DNA of 64,000 nt from Flavihumibacter sp. ZG627 (GCF_000814325.1 NZ_JPHF01000001.1:558001-622000); one strand, 5' to 3'; positions 44,990-53,141 are shown, counted from the stretch's first letter. Notes: generated by a model not told the origin, from the letters alone. Numbers and translations: made by a program.

Positions 44990-46546
44990 ATGCCATTAGC
45001 AACTATACTCTGGGTAGACGACGAAATGGAAAGCCTTCAAAGCCAGAAGCTTTTCCTGGAAACAAAAGGTTATGTAGTGCATACCCTTACCAATGGCTTC
45101 GATGCCATTGACTTTGTAAAAGCCAATCCGGTTGACCTTGTCCTCATGGATGAAACCATGCCCGGGATGACCGGACTGGAAACACTGGCGCAGATAAAAG
45201 AGATCAGCCAGCAGATACCAGTAGTGCTCATCACCAAGAATGAAACGGAGAACCTGATGGATGATGCCATTGGTTCGCAAATAAGTGATTACCTGATCAA
45301 ACCTGTGAATCCCAACCAGGTATTACTTAGCCTGAAAAAAATTCTTGATAATAAAAGACTGGTTGCAGAGAAGACCACATTCGCCTACCAGCAACAGTTC
45401 AGGAACCTTTTTATGGCACTCAATTCCAATCCTGATTATAATGACTGGATGGATATCTATAAAAAACTGGTCTATTGGGAACTTGAAATGGAGAAAAGCG
45501 ATTCACCTGAAATGCAGGAAGTTCTGCAAAGTCAGAAGCAGGAAGCCAATACAGAGTTCTGCAAATTCGTATCAAAAAACTATCTGAGCTGGGTAAATCC
45601 CAAATCCAGTGAGTCACCCATTATGTCCAATACAGTTTTTCGGTTTAAAGTATTGCCGCATATAGAACCTGGCATACCTACATTCTTTGTGTTGATAGAT
45701 AATCTACGGTTCGACCAATGGAAGGCCATCCAGCCTATTTTTTCCGAATACTTCCGCATTCTGGAAGAGGATTGTTTTTACAGTATACTACCAACTGCCA
45801 CCCAGTATGCGCGTAATGCAATATTTGCGGGATTGATGCCCGTTGAAATAGAAAAGCAATTTCCCCAGTTATGGAGGAATGATGAAGATGAAGGTGGGAA
45901 AAATTTGCAGGAGGAGAGTTTTTTTCATGCTCAGCTCAAACGTCTGAAAAGAGAGGATATTAAGTTCTCCTACATAAAGGTTGTGAATCACCAGGCAGGA
46001 AACGAACTGGTTAACAACATGCATAATCTCCTGAGTAATGACCTCAATATTATTGTTTACAATTTTGTTGACATGTTGAGCCATGCGCGCACGGAAATGG
46101 AAGTTTTGAAAGAGCTGGCCAGTGATGAAATCAGTTATAGAAGCATTACTGCCAGCTGGTTTGAGCATTCACCACTTTTCCAGGCACTAAAGAAAATTGC
46201 AGACAAAAAGTTCAATCTCATACTGGCCACAGACCATGGATCGGTGCGGGTGAATACACCACATAAAGTTTTGGGCGACAAGCAAACTACCACTAACCTG
46301 AGGTACAAGCATGGACGTAACCTCAATTATGAGGCCCGGGATGTGATGGCAATTAGGGATCCCCGTGAGGCGGGCCTACCTGTACCCACGGTGAATTCCT
46401 CGTATATTTTTGCAAAAGAAGATGGGTATCTCTGTTACCCAAACAATTATAATCATTACGTTAATTATTATCGCAATACGTTTCAGCATGGAGGAATCAG
46501 CCTGGAAGAAATGATCGTGCCTGTTATTAAGATGTCGAGTAAGTAA
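44990..46546 (+). CDS. porX: PorX-type response regulator with PglZ phosphatase domain
   Basis: 518 residues. The receiver domain (about 1-120) has acidic WVDDE, phosphoacceptor Asp54 (LMDETMP) and Lys in YLIKPVNP. A helical linker follows, then a PglZ/alkaline-phosphatase-fold effector domain (about 220-518): VLIDNLRFDQW, LPTATQYARNAIFAGLMP (metal-binding Thr), YNFVDMLSHAR, ILATDHGSVRV and YKHGRNLNYEARD. Family knowledge: PorX with PorY controls the type IX secretion system, and its effector domain is a zinc-dependent phosphodiesterase acting on oligoadenylates. Length matches PorX. No porY is adjacent. It is divergent from the lipid A operon. Confidence 0.94.
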   Translation: MPLATILWVDDEMESLQSQKLFLETKGYVVHTLTNGFDAIDFVKANPVDLVLMDETMPGMTGLETLAQIKEISQQIPVVLITKNETENLMDDAIGSQISDYLIKPVNPNQVLLSLKKILDNKRLVAEKTTFAYQQQFRNLFMALNSNPDYNDWMDIYKKLVYWELEMEKSDSPEMQEVLQSQKQEANTEFCKFVSKNYLSWVNPKSSESPIMSNTVFRFKVLPHIEPGIPTFFVLIDNLRFDQWKAIQPIFSEYFRILEEDCFYSILPTATQYARNAIFAGLMPVEIEKQFPQLWRNDEDEGGKNLQEESFFHAQLKRLKREDIKFSYIKVVNHQAGNELVNNMHNLLSNDLNIIVYNFVDMLSHARTEMEVLKELASDEISYRSITASWFEHSPLFQALKKIADKKFNLILATDHGSVRVNTPHKVLGDKQTTTNLRYKHGRNLNYEARDVMAIRDPREAGLPVPTVNSSYIFAKEDGYLCYPNNYNHYVNYYRNTFQHGGISLEEMIVPVIKMSSK

Positions 46547-46561
46547 TATGTGACAGTCCAT

Positions 46562-46569
46562 TATCTTTG
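46562..46569 (+). promoter_or_regulatory. -7 promoter element TATCTTTG before the 107-residue gene
   Basis: TATCTTTG ends 15 bases before the ATG at 46585 and shows that this gene is not solely dependent on porX transcription. It also rules out the upstream TTG start at 46567, which would lie inside the box. Confidence 0.45.
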
Positions 46570-46584
46570 ATCATCATTTTGACC

Positions 46585-46908
46585 ATGAAATATACGCAGG
46601 CAACCATCAATAAACTTGAGCAAATACTTGATGAAGCATCATATATAGTGCGCTATGAAAGGGGAACCTTTCAAAGTGGATATTGTATCCTGGAGCAAAA
46701 AAAAGTGGTGGTGTTGAACAAGTTTCTTCAGCTAGAAGGGAAGATCAATACAATGTTAGATATTATACCACAACTCCGCATATCAAAGGAAGAATTGAGT
46801 GCCGAAGTGAGAAAAACATATGAAGAAGTATTGGAACGAGCCCGTGTAGCTGCAGAAGAGTCAGGTAACAAACCTACTGACAATAGTGAAAATCCCGCAG
46901 AACAATAA
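46585..46908 (+). CDS. Small conserved hypothetical protein
   Basis: 107 residues from the ATG at 46585 (MKYTQATINKLEQIL). Not recognised as a characterised family, although it looks conserved in shape. It has an N-terminal alpha/beta part (YIVRYERGTFQSGYCILEQKKVVVLNKF), a helical stretch rich in Glu/Lys (SKEELSAEVRKTYEEVLERAR) and a disordered acidic tail. Cytoplasmic. It lies 38 bases behind porX and 15 bases before the metallo-hydrolase gene, so it probably shares a transcript with the latter. Confidence 0.8.
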   Translation: MKYTQATINKLEQILDEASYIVRYERGTFQSGYCILEQKKVVVLNKFLQLEGKINTMLDIIPQLRISKEELSAEVRKTYEEVLERARVAAEESGNKPTDNSENPAEQ

Positions 46909-46923
46909 TCAAATCAAACATTT

Positions 46924-47694
46924 TTGTCGCCACTTAAAATAACATTCCTCGGTTCCGGCACCAGCAGCGGGGTGCCTATGATCGCATGTGAATGTGAGGT
47001 GTGTACATCTCAGGATAAGCGCGACAACCGACTTCGTTCCAGCATACTTGTTCAATCGGCTACCACTACAATTGTGGTAGATTCAACACCCGATTTCCGT
47101 TACCAGATGTTGCGGGCAAAGGTTAAACATCTTGATGCCATCATATTTACACACCCTCATAAGGATCATATAGCGGGGCTTGACGATGTTCGAGCCTATA
47201 ATTTTTTTTCGCATAAACCCATGAATATTTATGCAAACGAAATGACGCAAATGGCTATCATTCGAGAGTTTCCTTATGCATTTGCGGAAAGTAAATATCC
47301 AGGTGTTCCTGACATACAGATACATGCCATCGACCTTGAGCCTTTCAGCGTTGGAGATATTGATATAATCCCCATCCTGGTGTGGCATATGCAAATGCCC
47401 GTACTTGGATTCAGATTTGGAAATTTTACTTATATCACTGATGCTAATCGAATTGATTTGGCAGAACAGGAGAAAATAAAAGGAAGTAAATATATAGTTC
47501 TGAATGCTCTCCGGCATGAAAAACATATTTCCCACTTCACCCTCGGAGAAGCTGTATCGATGGTGAAATCGCTTAATGTGCCCATTGCTTATTTTACACA
47601 TATCAGTCACCAATTAGGCCTGCATGCAGTAATTAACCAGGAACTTCCAGCCGGAATGCAACTTGCGTATGACGGATTAATGGTAGAGTGCTGA
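46924..47694 (+). CDS. MBL-fold metallo-hydrolase (PhnP-like)
   Basis: 256 residues. N-terminal FLGSGTSSGVPMIACECEVC, metal motif THPHKDHIAGLDD (the HxHxDH site), later His in ILVWHMQMPVLG, Asp in YITDANR and His in FTHISHQLG complete the dinuclear zinc centre. The family includes PhnP-type cyclic phosphodiesterases and RNase Z-like hydrolases; the substrate is unknown. The start is TTG at 46924: the previous gene's stop is in the same frame 15 bases upstream, with no ATG or GTG between, and the next ATG would remove LGSGTSSG. Probably cotranscribed with the preceding small gene. Confidence 0.9.
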   Translation: MSPLKITFLGSGTSSGVPMIACECEVCTSQDKRDNRLRSSILVQSATTTIVVDSTPDFRYQMLRAKVKHLDAIIFTHPHKDHIAGLDDVRAYNFFSHKPMNIYANEMTQMAIIREFPYAFAESKYPGVPDIQIHAIDLEPFSVGDIDIIPILVWHMQMPVLGFRFGNFTYITDANRIDLAEQEKIKGSKYIVLNALRHEKHISHFTLGEAVSMVKSLNVPIAYFTHISHQLGLHAVINQELPAGMQLAYDGLMVEC

Positions 47695-47767
47695 TAATCT
47701 TTTTATCAAAAGGAAATACCGTTAAATGACGGTTGACAGGCCTCTTGAAATCCTCTAGATTGTGCTG

Positions 47768-48748
47768 ATGAAGAAGCCTGAAATAAAGGAATTAATTATT
47801 GCATACTTAACTTTTTCTGCAAGGGAAAGAATTGGGGTATTAGTTTTGGTTTCACTGATACTAATACTTTTTATAGCTCCGGATTTTCTTCCCAAGCCAA
47901 AAACTCCGATAAGTATTGATGATAGTTCTGTGGTGGCATTAATTGACAGATGGAGGGTTGATAGTACAAGTAGTTTTGAGTACTCGTCCAGATCACCACG
48001 AAAAAAGCTTTCTGACCTTTCAACCGGCGTGCCTATCGGTGACCGGGAGAATCATACAGGAAAATTATTCCTTTTTGATCCCAATACTGCAAGTCATGCT
48101 GATTGGGTTGCCTTAGGTGTTCGCGACAAAACAGCTTCCACTATCATCCGGTACCGTGAAAAGGGAGGTCGATTTCGAAAACCTGAAGATATATCCCGGA
48201 TTTTTGGTCTGTCACCTTCTCTTGCCATGCGGCTTCAACCGTTTGTTAGGATAAAACCATTGCCTGTTGATCAATCCAATGAATCTGCTGCAATAAAGAC
48301 AGGCAAGGTTTGGAACAATAATAATTTTCCGGTTCCACCTTCTGCGACTCTTAAGGTTGATATTAATTCAGCGGATAGCTTGCAATGGTTAGCCCTGCCT
48401 GGTATCGGGCCGAAGTTGACGAGCCGGATATTAAACTTCCGGCAGCGTTTAGGCGGGTTCAATTCTGTACATCAGATTGCAGAAGTATATGGACTTGCAG
48501 ATTCAGTTTTCCAGATCATAAAACCTTTGCTTGTAGCAGGGGAAGGACAAATAAAACAAATTTCAATCAACTTGGCGGGTAAAGCTGAACTGGCAGAACA
48601 TCCCTATATACGTCAGCAATTAGCAAGTACCATTGTTCAATACCGGGAAGCTCATGGCCCTTTCACGCAGCTTGAAGATCTCATGCGGATACACCTTATT
48701 TCGGAGAAAGTGTTTGAGAAGATAAGACCATACCTGAAAATTCCCTAA
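47768..48748 (+). CDS. Membrane-anchored helix-hairpin-helix protein (ComEA-related)
   Basis: 326 residues from the ATG at 47768 (a GTG is two codons upstream). One N-terminal membrane segment (IGVLVLVSLILILFIAPDFL, about 22-41) is followed by a disordered linker. Then come three ComEA-like HhH units: FDPNTASHADWVALGV / YREKGGRFRKPEDIS, VDINSADSLQWLALPGIGPK / RQRLGGFNSVHQIAE, and INLAGKAELAEHP / YREAHGPFTQLEDL. HhH modules bind DNA backbone without sequence specificity. A role in DNA binding at the membrane, for example uptake, is inferred; no other competence genes are adjacent. Confidence 0.85.
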   Translation: MKKPEIKELIIAYLTFSARERIGVLVLVSLILILFIAPDFLPKPKTPISIDDSSVVALIDRWRVDSTSSFEYSSRSPRKKLSDLSTGVPIGDRENHTGKLFLFDPNTASHADWVALGVRDKTASTIIRYREKGGRFRKPEDISRIFGLSPSLAMRLQPFVRIKPLPVDQSNESAAIKTGKVWNNNNFPVPPSATLKVDINSADSLQWLALPGIGPKLTSRILNFRQRLGGFNSVHQIAEVYGLADSVFQIIKPLLVAGEGQIKQISINLAGKAELAEHPYIRQQLASTIVQYREAHGPFTQLEDLMRIHLISEKVFEKIRPYLKIP

Positions 48749-48763
48749 CTAACACTTGTTAGT
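48748..48763. promoter_or_regulatory. Inverted repeat, putative operator of acyl-CoA dehydrogenase gene
   Basis: ACTAACACTTGTTAGT has perfect six-base arms ACTAAC/GTTAGT around a four-base centre. It starts at the stop codon of the preceding gene and lies 68 bases upstream of the acyl-CoA dehydrogenase start. The form suits a TetR-family operator. Confidence 0.45.
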
Positions 48764-48830
48764 GAACTAAAAAAGACCTTATATTGCATTTGCAAAGAGG
48801 ATCCTTTGCGGGAAATCAGTAGAACAGAGT

Positions 48831-49970
48831 ATGAATTTTGAACAATCGGAGCTGACAGAGCAAGTAGCACAAACGGCCAGGGAATTTGCAAAGCAACACA
48901 TTTTACCACATGTTATGGAATGGGATGAAAGCCAGCATTTTCCGGTTGATGTTTTTAAAGCCATGGGCAAACTGGGACTTATGGGTGTACTTGTACCCGA
49001 AGCCTATGGTGGAACTGGTTTGAGCTATTTTGAATATGTCGCTATTATCCAGGAGATTGCAAAGGTATGTGGGTCAGTTGGCCTAAGCCTTGCCGCTCAT
49101 AATTCATTATGTACAGGTCATATTCTTGCTTTTGGAAATGAAGAGCAGAAGAAAAAATATCTACCTAAACTGGCCTCGGCAGAATGGATAGGAGCCTGGG
49201 GATTAACAGAAGCAAATACTGGCAGTGATGCTGGCAATATGAAGACTACCGCCGTTCGTGACGGCGAAGATTGGCTGCTTAACGGCACCAAGAATTGGAT
49301 CACACATGGGAAAAGCGGTGATATAGCAGTGGTAATTGCGCGTACGGGTGAACCTCGTACTAAAGACAATGCCACTGCGTTCATCGTTGAAAAGGGCACA
49401 CCGGGTTTCAGTGGTGGGAAAAAGGAAAATAAGCTGGGCATGCGTGCAAGTGAAACAGCTGAGATGGTATTTGATAATTGCAGGATTCCTGACGCCAACC
49501 GCCTTGGAGAAATCGGGGCCGGGTTCAAGCAGTCAATGAAAGTACTTGATGGTGGTCGTATCTCTATAGCGGCCCTTTCATTAGGCATTGCAAAAGGTGC
49601 TTTGGATGCGGCGCTCAAATATTCCAAAGAAAGGCACCAGTTTGATCAGCCAATCTCTAATTTCCAGGGAATTTCATTTAAACTTGCCGATATGGCAACA
49701 GAGATCATGGCAGCCGAACTATTGACTAATCAGGCTGCTGATATGAAGGACAAGGGAATGAAAATGACCAGGGAAGCTGCAATGGCTAAATATTATGCCA
49801 GTGAAGTTGCTGTTCGTGCGGCCAATGAGGCAGTACAGATCTTTGGGGGATATGGTTATACAAAAGATTTTCCTGTGGAAAAATTTTATCGCGACGCTAA
49901 ATTATGTACCATCGGAGAAGGAACTTCTGAGATTCAGAAAATCGTAATTGCCCGGGAAGTACTTCACTAA
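48831..49970 (+). CDS. Acyl-CoA dehydrogenase
   Basis: 379 residues, normal for a short/medium-chain acyl-CoA dehydrogenase. N-terminal helical domain, then FAD-contacting WGLTEANTGSDAGNMKT (the first family signature), beta domain (KNWITHGKSGDIAVVIART), and C-terminal helices with the second signature QIFGGYGYTKDFPVEKFYRD. The catalytic Glu is expected in the C-terminal CTIGEGTSEIQKIVIAREV. Reaction: FAD-dependent alpha,beta-dehydrogenation of an acyl-CoA in fatty-acid or branched-chain degradation. Chain-length preference is not evident. It stands alone with a palindromic operator upstream and a terminator downstream. Confidence 0.94.
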   Translation: MNFEQSELTEQVAQTAREFAKQHILPHVMEWDESQHFPVDVFKAMGKLGLMGVLVPEAYGGTGLSYFEYVAIIQEIAKVCGSVGLSLAAHNSLCTGHILAFGNEEQKKKYLPKLASAEWIGAWGLTEANTGSDAGNMKTTAVRDGEDWLLNGTKNWITHGKSGDIAVVIARTGEPRTKDNATAFIVEKGTPGFSGGKKENKLGMRASETAEMVFDNCRIPDANRLGEIGAGFKQSMKVLDGGRISIAALSLGIAKGALDAALKYSKERHQFDQPISNFQGISFKLADMATEIMAAELLTNQAADMKDKGMKMTREAAMAKYYASEVAVRAANEAVQIFGGYGYTKDFPVEKFYRDAKLCTIGEGTSEIQKIVIAREVLH

Positions 49971-50001
49971 TTGTCTCTTTCGTTTGCTTGCTATAAATGA
50001 A

Positions 50002-50032
50002 GCCGCATCATTCCTGGTGCGGCATTTTTTTT
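50002..50032 (+). terminator. Rho-independent terminator after acyl-CoA dehydrogenase
   Basis: Nine-base-pair stem with one G-T pair (GCCGCATCA 50002-50010 with TGGTGCGGC 50015-50023), loop TTCC, then a T run to 50032. Confidence 0.85.
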
Positions 50033-50069
50033 ATGATAGATAACGATCAAATAAGTAAGGGAGTCCTGC

Positions 50070-50270
50070 CTATTCGTTTTCCTCTAAAAAGAATATGCTC
50101 TCTACAGGCTTTTTAAACACCCTTGCAATTTTTAATGCAAGCACTGTTGACGGCACATACTTGTTGGCTTCCATCGCGTTAATGGTTTGGCGGCTCACAG
50201 ATACTTTTATAGCCAGTTCCTCCTGTGTTAACCCGAGCATAGCTCTTTCTACCTTGATATTATTTTTCAT
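50070..50270 (-). CDS. Small XRE-family HTH regulator
   Basis: 66 residues consisting almost only of a Cro/CI-type helix-turn-helix (VERAMLGLTQEELAIKVS, VSRQTINAMEANKYVPST, VLALKIARVFKKPVESIFF). This compact YozG/YgzD-like type typically regulates its own operon. The start overlaps the 3' end of the membrane-protein gene by 11 bases, so the pair is translationally coupled. AT-rich repeats upstream of the pair are the likely target. No signal or ligand domain. Confidence 0.9.
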   Translation of the reverse strand: MKNNIKVERAMLGLTQEELAIKVSVSRQTINAMEANKYVPSTVLALKIARVFKKPVESIFFLEENE

Positions 50271-50736
50271 CGGCCAGGGCTTTAGATGTTCTGTAAATAA
50301 GATAGTTGAATCGTATTATGAAAAGTATCAGAATCGTAAACATGTTATATATCATCACATTCATGAAAGGCATTCCATAAACGAAAATAAAAGCTAGTAT
50401 CAATAAGATATAATTGACAAGAACAGCCCACATCCAACTCGATAATCTGAGTTTCGCAATAAATTCATCTTCCTGTTTTTCACTCGAAAATGCTACAAGC
50501 ATACCACCTACAATAAAAACAGTACCTATGATGGTATTGCTTATATCAGTTGTTATAAAGGCGAATACCTGGTCTTTGGTAAACAATTCTTTGTTCCAAA
50601 TGGCAAAGACGCGGGCCGTAATCCATTTGGCGTCAAATCCAAGGGAAGCCAGAATAATACCGCATATGGTCGCTGGGATCAAGACGAACCAACCAAGAAT
50701 CTTATATTGGTTGGGAAGGAGTTTAGGGGTAAGCAT
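50260..50736 (-). CDS. Four-helix membrane protein paired with XRE regulator
   Basis: 158 residues with four membrane segments: about 14-33 (GWFVLIPATICGIILASLGF), 65-83 (IIGTVFIVGGMLVAF), 100-120 (MWAVLVNYILLILAFIFVYG) and 124-145 (MNVMIYNMFTILILFIIRF). I recognise no enzymatic motif; the arrangement membrane protein plus small XRE regulator is common in Firmicutes and Bacteroidota with unknown function. It is cotranscribed with the regulator by overlap. The promoter region is very AT-rich and contains spaced inverted repeats. Confidence 0.8.
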   Translation of the reverse strand: MLTPKLLPNQYKILGWFVLIPATICGIILASLGFDAKWITARVFAIWNKELFTKDQVFAFITTDISNTIIGTVFIVGGMLVAFSSEKQEDEFIAKLRLSSWMWAVLVNYILLILAFIFVYGMPFMNVMIYNMFTILILFIIRFNYLIYRTSKALADEK

Positions 50737-50768
50737 TTGAGTTATATTTGAATAAAAGTAAAAAATAT

Positions 50769-50816
50769 TTTACAATATGTAAAGTATAATATACATTTTG
50801 TAATAAATATTTTACA
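50769..50816. promoter_or_regulatory. Phased TTTACA-type repeats upstream of the membrane/XRE operon
   Basis: TTTACA-ATA-TGTAAA (50769-50783) is a perfect six-base-arm inverted repeat. TACA-TTT-TGTA (50792-50802) is a second, and a TTTACA half site follows at 50811-50816. The left half sites begin at 50769, 50790 and 50811, a 21-base period (two helical turns). Likely operator array for the XRE protein. Confidence 0.5.
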
Positions 50817-50830
50817 TTCATAACCAAAAG

Positions 50831-50851
50831 AAACCCCGCTATGCGGGGTTT
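50831..50851 (-). terminator. Rho-independent terminator after the clpX-linked small gene
   Basis: Nine-base-pair perfect stem (50831-50839 with 50843-50851) around a three-base loop. In the leftward direction it is followed by CTTTT. It closes the clpX transcript and insulates it from the XRE operon promoter. Confidence 0.75.
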
Positions 50852-50869
50852 ATATATTTTTTATGCATA

Positions 50870-51049
50870 TCAATCCAGGAAGTCGTCGGCTTCCTTATCG
50901 CGGGTATTATATTTGTCGAAAAGGCGGTCGATAGCTCCTCCAAAAATGGGAAACTTCTCTTTCGCGAAATTCTTTATTATCTCAACTACCTTATAAGCCT
51001 GGTCTTCAGTGATTCCCTCTGCTTTTAATTGTTCTATTAGCTCCTTCAT
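50870..51049 (-). CDS. 59-residue conserved-looking small protein behind clpX
   Basis: Reads MKELIEQLKAEGITEDQAYK at the N-terminus, then a helical segment VVEIIKNFAKEKFPIFGGAI and an acidic end DKEADDFLD. It is cytoplasmic with no membrane segment, two predicted amphipathic helices, and pI probably acidic. It begins 23 bases after the clpX stop and is followed by a terminator, so it is cotranscribed with clpX. I do not recognise a named family. Codon use and the proper ATG/TGA frame match real genes in the window. Function unknown. Confidence 0.75.
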   Translation of the reverse strand: MKELIEQLKAEGITEDQAYKVVEIIKNFAKEKFPIFGGAIDRLFDKYNTRDKEADDFLD

Positions 51050-51072
51050 AACTTTCTGTTTGAAATTATTGG

Positions 51073-52308
51073 CTATGCTACTTTCAACAGGCTCATCTTA
51101 CTTTTATCAAATTTCTTTTCTGCATATTCCAAAGTAAGATGGAATTTTGTTTCCTTACTTGAAGGGAGCTCAAACATTGCATCCGTAAGAATACTTTCGC
51201 AGATAGATCTTAATCCCCTTGCACCGAGCTTATACTCCATTGCTTTTGATACCATGAAATCAAGCACATCATTATCGATTTTTAACTCAATACCTTCTAT
51301 CTCAAATAGTTTTTTGTATTGTTTGATCAATGCATTCTTTGGTTCTGTGAGTATCGAACGTAGCGTTTCGGTATCAAGCGGATTTAAATATGTCACAACA
51401 GGAAGTCGGCCGAGTAATTCTGGTATCAGACCAAAATGTTTCAGATCCTGTGCGTTTACATATTGCAACAAATTCTTTTTTGCTGCCTCCTGTTGTTCCT
51501 TATTTACATTAAACCCAATAGCATTGGTGTTCACTCTACGTGCTATAAGTTTATCAACTCCATCAAAAGCACCGCCACAGATAAAAAGAATATTCTGGGT
51601 GTTGATCTTTATAAGCTTTTGTTCCGGATGTTTCCGTCCCCCCTGTGGTGGAACAAGAACATCAGTACCTTCCAGGAGTTTTAAAAGACCTTGCTGTACA
51701 CCTTCTCCGCTTACATCACGGGTGATAGAAGGATTGTCACCCTTACGAGCTATTTTATCGAGCTCGTCAATATAGACGATCCCTCTTTCCGCAGCAGTAA
51801 CATCATAATTACATACCTGAAGAAGACGTGTGAGTATACTTTCTACATCTTCACCAACGTAACCTGCTTCTGTAAAAACGGTCGCATCCACAATTGCAAA
51901 AGGAACATTCAGCAGTTTTGCAATGGTTTTTGCTAAAAGGGTTTTACCCGTGCCGGTTTCACCTACCATTACAATATTGCTCTTCTCGATCTCAATATCT
52001 CCTTCAACCGCGGGCTTTTGTTGTAAACGCTTATAGTGATTATAAACTGCCACTGCAAGAACCTTCTTCGCATCATCCTGTCCTATTACATATTCATCGA
52101 GAAAACGTTTGAGTTCAATAGGCTTTTTTACAGTGAGTTTAAACCCTGTACCTGTAGTTTCATTACGGGTCAATAATTCCTGTTCGATGATCTCACGAGC
52201 GTGATCAACACAGTTCTCGCAAATATGTCCATCCTGCCCGGCAATAAGGATTTTCACCTCATCACGGCTTCGGCCGCAGAAAGAACAATGTAAAGTATTT
52301 TTTGCCAT
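51073..52308 (-). CDS. clpX: ATP-dependent Clp protease ATP-binding subunit ClpX
   Basis: 411 residues. The N-terminal C4 zinc-binding domain (about 1-45) has CSFCGRS and CENCVDHA. The AAA+ module has Walker [15 protein letters not shown], Walker [15 protein letters not shown], sensor and arginine-finger region [12 protein letters not shown], and the C-terminal small domain [13 protein letters not shown]. The IGF-type loop for ClpP docking is degenerate (the segment [12 protein letters not shown] belongs to the core), so I cannot point to it with certainty. Function: unfolds tagged substrates for ClpP. It has its own -7 box and is separated from clpP by a terminator. Confidence 0.96.
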   Translation of the reverse strand: MAKNTLHCSFCGRSRDEVKILIAGQDGHICENCVDHAREIIEQELLTRNETTGTGFKLTVKKPIELKRFLDEYVIGQDDAKKVLAVAVYNHYKRLQQKPAVEGDIEIEKSNIVMVGETGTGKTLLAKTIAKLLNVPFAIVDATVFTEAGYVGEDVESILTRLLQVCNYDVTAAERGIVYIDELDKIARKGDNPSITRDVSGEGVQQGLLKLLEGTDVLVPPQGGRKHPEQKLIKINTQNILFICGGAFDGVDKLIARRVNTNAIGFNVNKEQQEAAKKNLLQYVNAQDLKHFGLIPELLGRLPVVTYLNPLDTETLRSILTEPKNALIKQYKKLFEIEGIELKIDNDVLDFMVSKAMEYKLGARGLRSICESILTDAMFELPSSKETKFHLTLEYAEKKFDKSKMSLLKVA

Positions 52309-52327
52309 ACGCGCTGTTGCTAGAGTG

Positions 52328-52335
52328 CAAAGTTA
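52328..52335 (-). promoter_or_regulatory. -7 promoter element TAACTTTG of clpX
   Basis: Minus-strand TAACTTTG, 19 bases upstream of the clpX start and downstream of the clpP terminator, so clpX can be transcribed independently. Confidence 0.45.
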
Positions 52336-52361
52336 TCTATTCCATTAGATTGTAAAAGATT

Positions 52362-52394
52362 AAAAAACCGTTCCGACTGAAGGAACGGTTTTTT
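52362..52394. terminator. Rho-independent terminator between clpP and clpX
   Basis: Perfect 13-base-pair stem (52362-52374 with 52382-52394), seven-base loop, with A and T runs built into the arms, functional in either direction. Confidence 0.88.
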
Positions 52395-52440
52395 ACTATA
52401 TAGTTTTACGGGTTTTACCGTATAATTTCTGTTAAAACAA

Positions 52441-53064
52441 CTAGACTTTCTCCATAATACCATCAATAATACCATATTCAATTGCTTCTTTGGCATCCAT
52501 CCAGTAGTCTCGATCGAAATCCTTCATAATCTGTGCCATTGTTTTACCGCAGTTTTCAGCGAGGATCTTTGCGCCTAGTTCTTTTACTCTTCTTGTTTGT
52601 TTGGCCTGGATTTCCAAATCAGCACTTACTCCCTGCATATAACCACCAAGGCTGGGTTGATGTATCATGACCTCTCCGTGTGGGTAAATGAACCTTCTGC
52701 CTTTTACGCCGCCACTCAGTAATATAGATCCCATGGATGCTGCCAGTCCCATACAAATTGTACTAACCGGGCTTTTTAGCATTTTCATAGTGTCATATAT
52801 GACCATCCCACTTGTTACTACGCCTCCCGGACTATTGATATAAAACTTTATTTCATTGTTATTATCTGCATCTAGTAACAGCATTTTTGTAACAACTTCA
52901 CGGGCCGATTTGTCATCAACAGGGCCCCACAGATATACAGCACGCTGGTCAAAGAAATATTTCTCCAGACGCTTATTTAGCATCATGAGTTCATCTCGCT
53001 TATCATCCCTTTGTTTTTCTTCTTCTTCTTCCATTCGGAAGTGATTGTATTGGGCGTTATACAT
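52441..53064 (-). CDS. clpP: Clp protease proteolytic subunit ClpP, second paralog
   Basis: 207 residues. Catalytic triad complete: Ser in GLAASMGSILLSGG, His in VMIHQPSLGG, Asp in FDRDYWMDAKEA. Compared with its neighbour it has a longer, highly charged N-terminus (EEEEEKQRDDKRDELMM), which in ClpP lies at the axial pore. It begins 77 bases after the first clpP gene. Two ClpP chains may form mixed or separate 14-mers; both look active. Followed by a terminator before clpX. Confidence 0.95.
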   Translation of the reverse strand: MYNAQYNHFRMEEEEEKQRDDKRDELMMLNKRLEKYFFDQRAVYLWGPVDDKSAREVVTKMLLLDADNNNEIKFYINSPGGVVTSGMVIYDTMKMLKSPVSTICMGLAASMGSILLSGGVKGRRFIYPHGEVMIHQPSLGGYMQGVSADLEIQAKQTRRVKELGAKILAENCGKTMAQIMKDFDRDYWMDAKEAIEYGIIDGIMEKV

Positions 53065-53141
53065 GATCAGGTTTGAAATTTGATTTTTAAGTTTTGATGT
53101 TCATGCATTTTATGCACTTCTCAATTCCTGGACTGAATTAA

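Noticed and set aside
47083-47613. 176-residue antisense frame in the metallo-hydrolase gene
   Set aside because: Lies wholly inside a gene with a complete metal-binding site; no promoter or domain.
50070-50736. Toxin-antitoxin reading of the XRE/membrane-protein pair
   Set aside because: The membrane protein is 158 residues with four membrane segments and resembles no known toxin. The gene order (membrane protein first, regulator second) and overlap fit a self-regulated operon equally well.
51254-51775. 173-residue antisense frame in clpX
   Set aside because: Ser/Phe-rich shadow translation of a conserved ATPase; no independent support.
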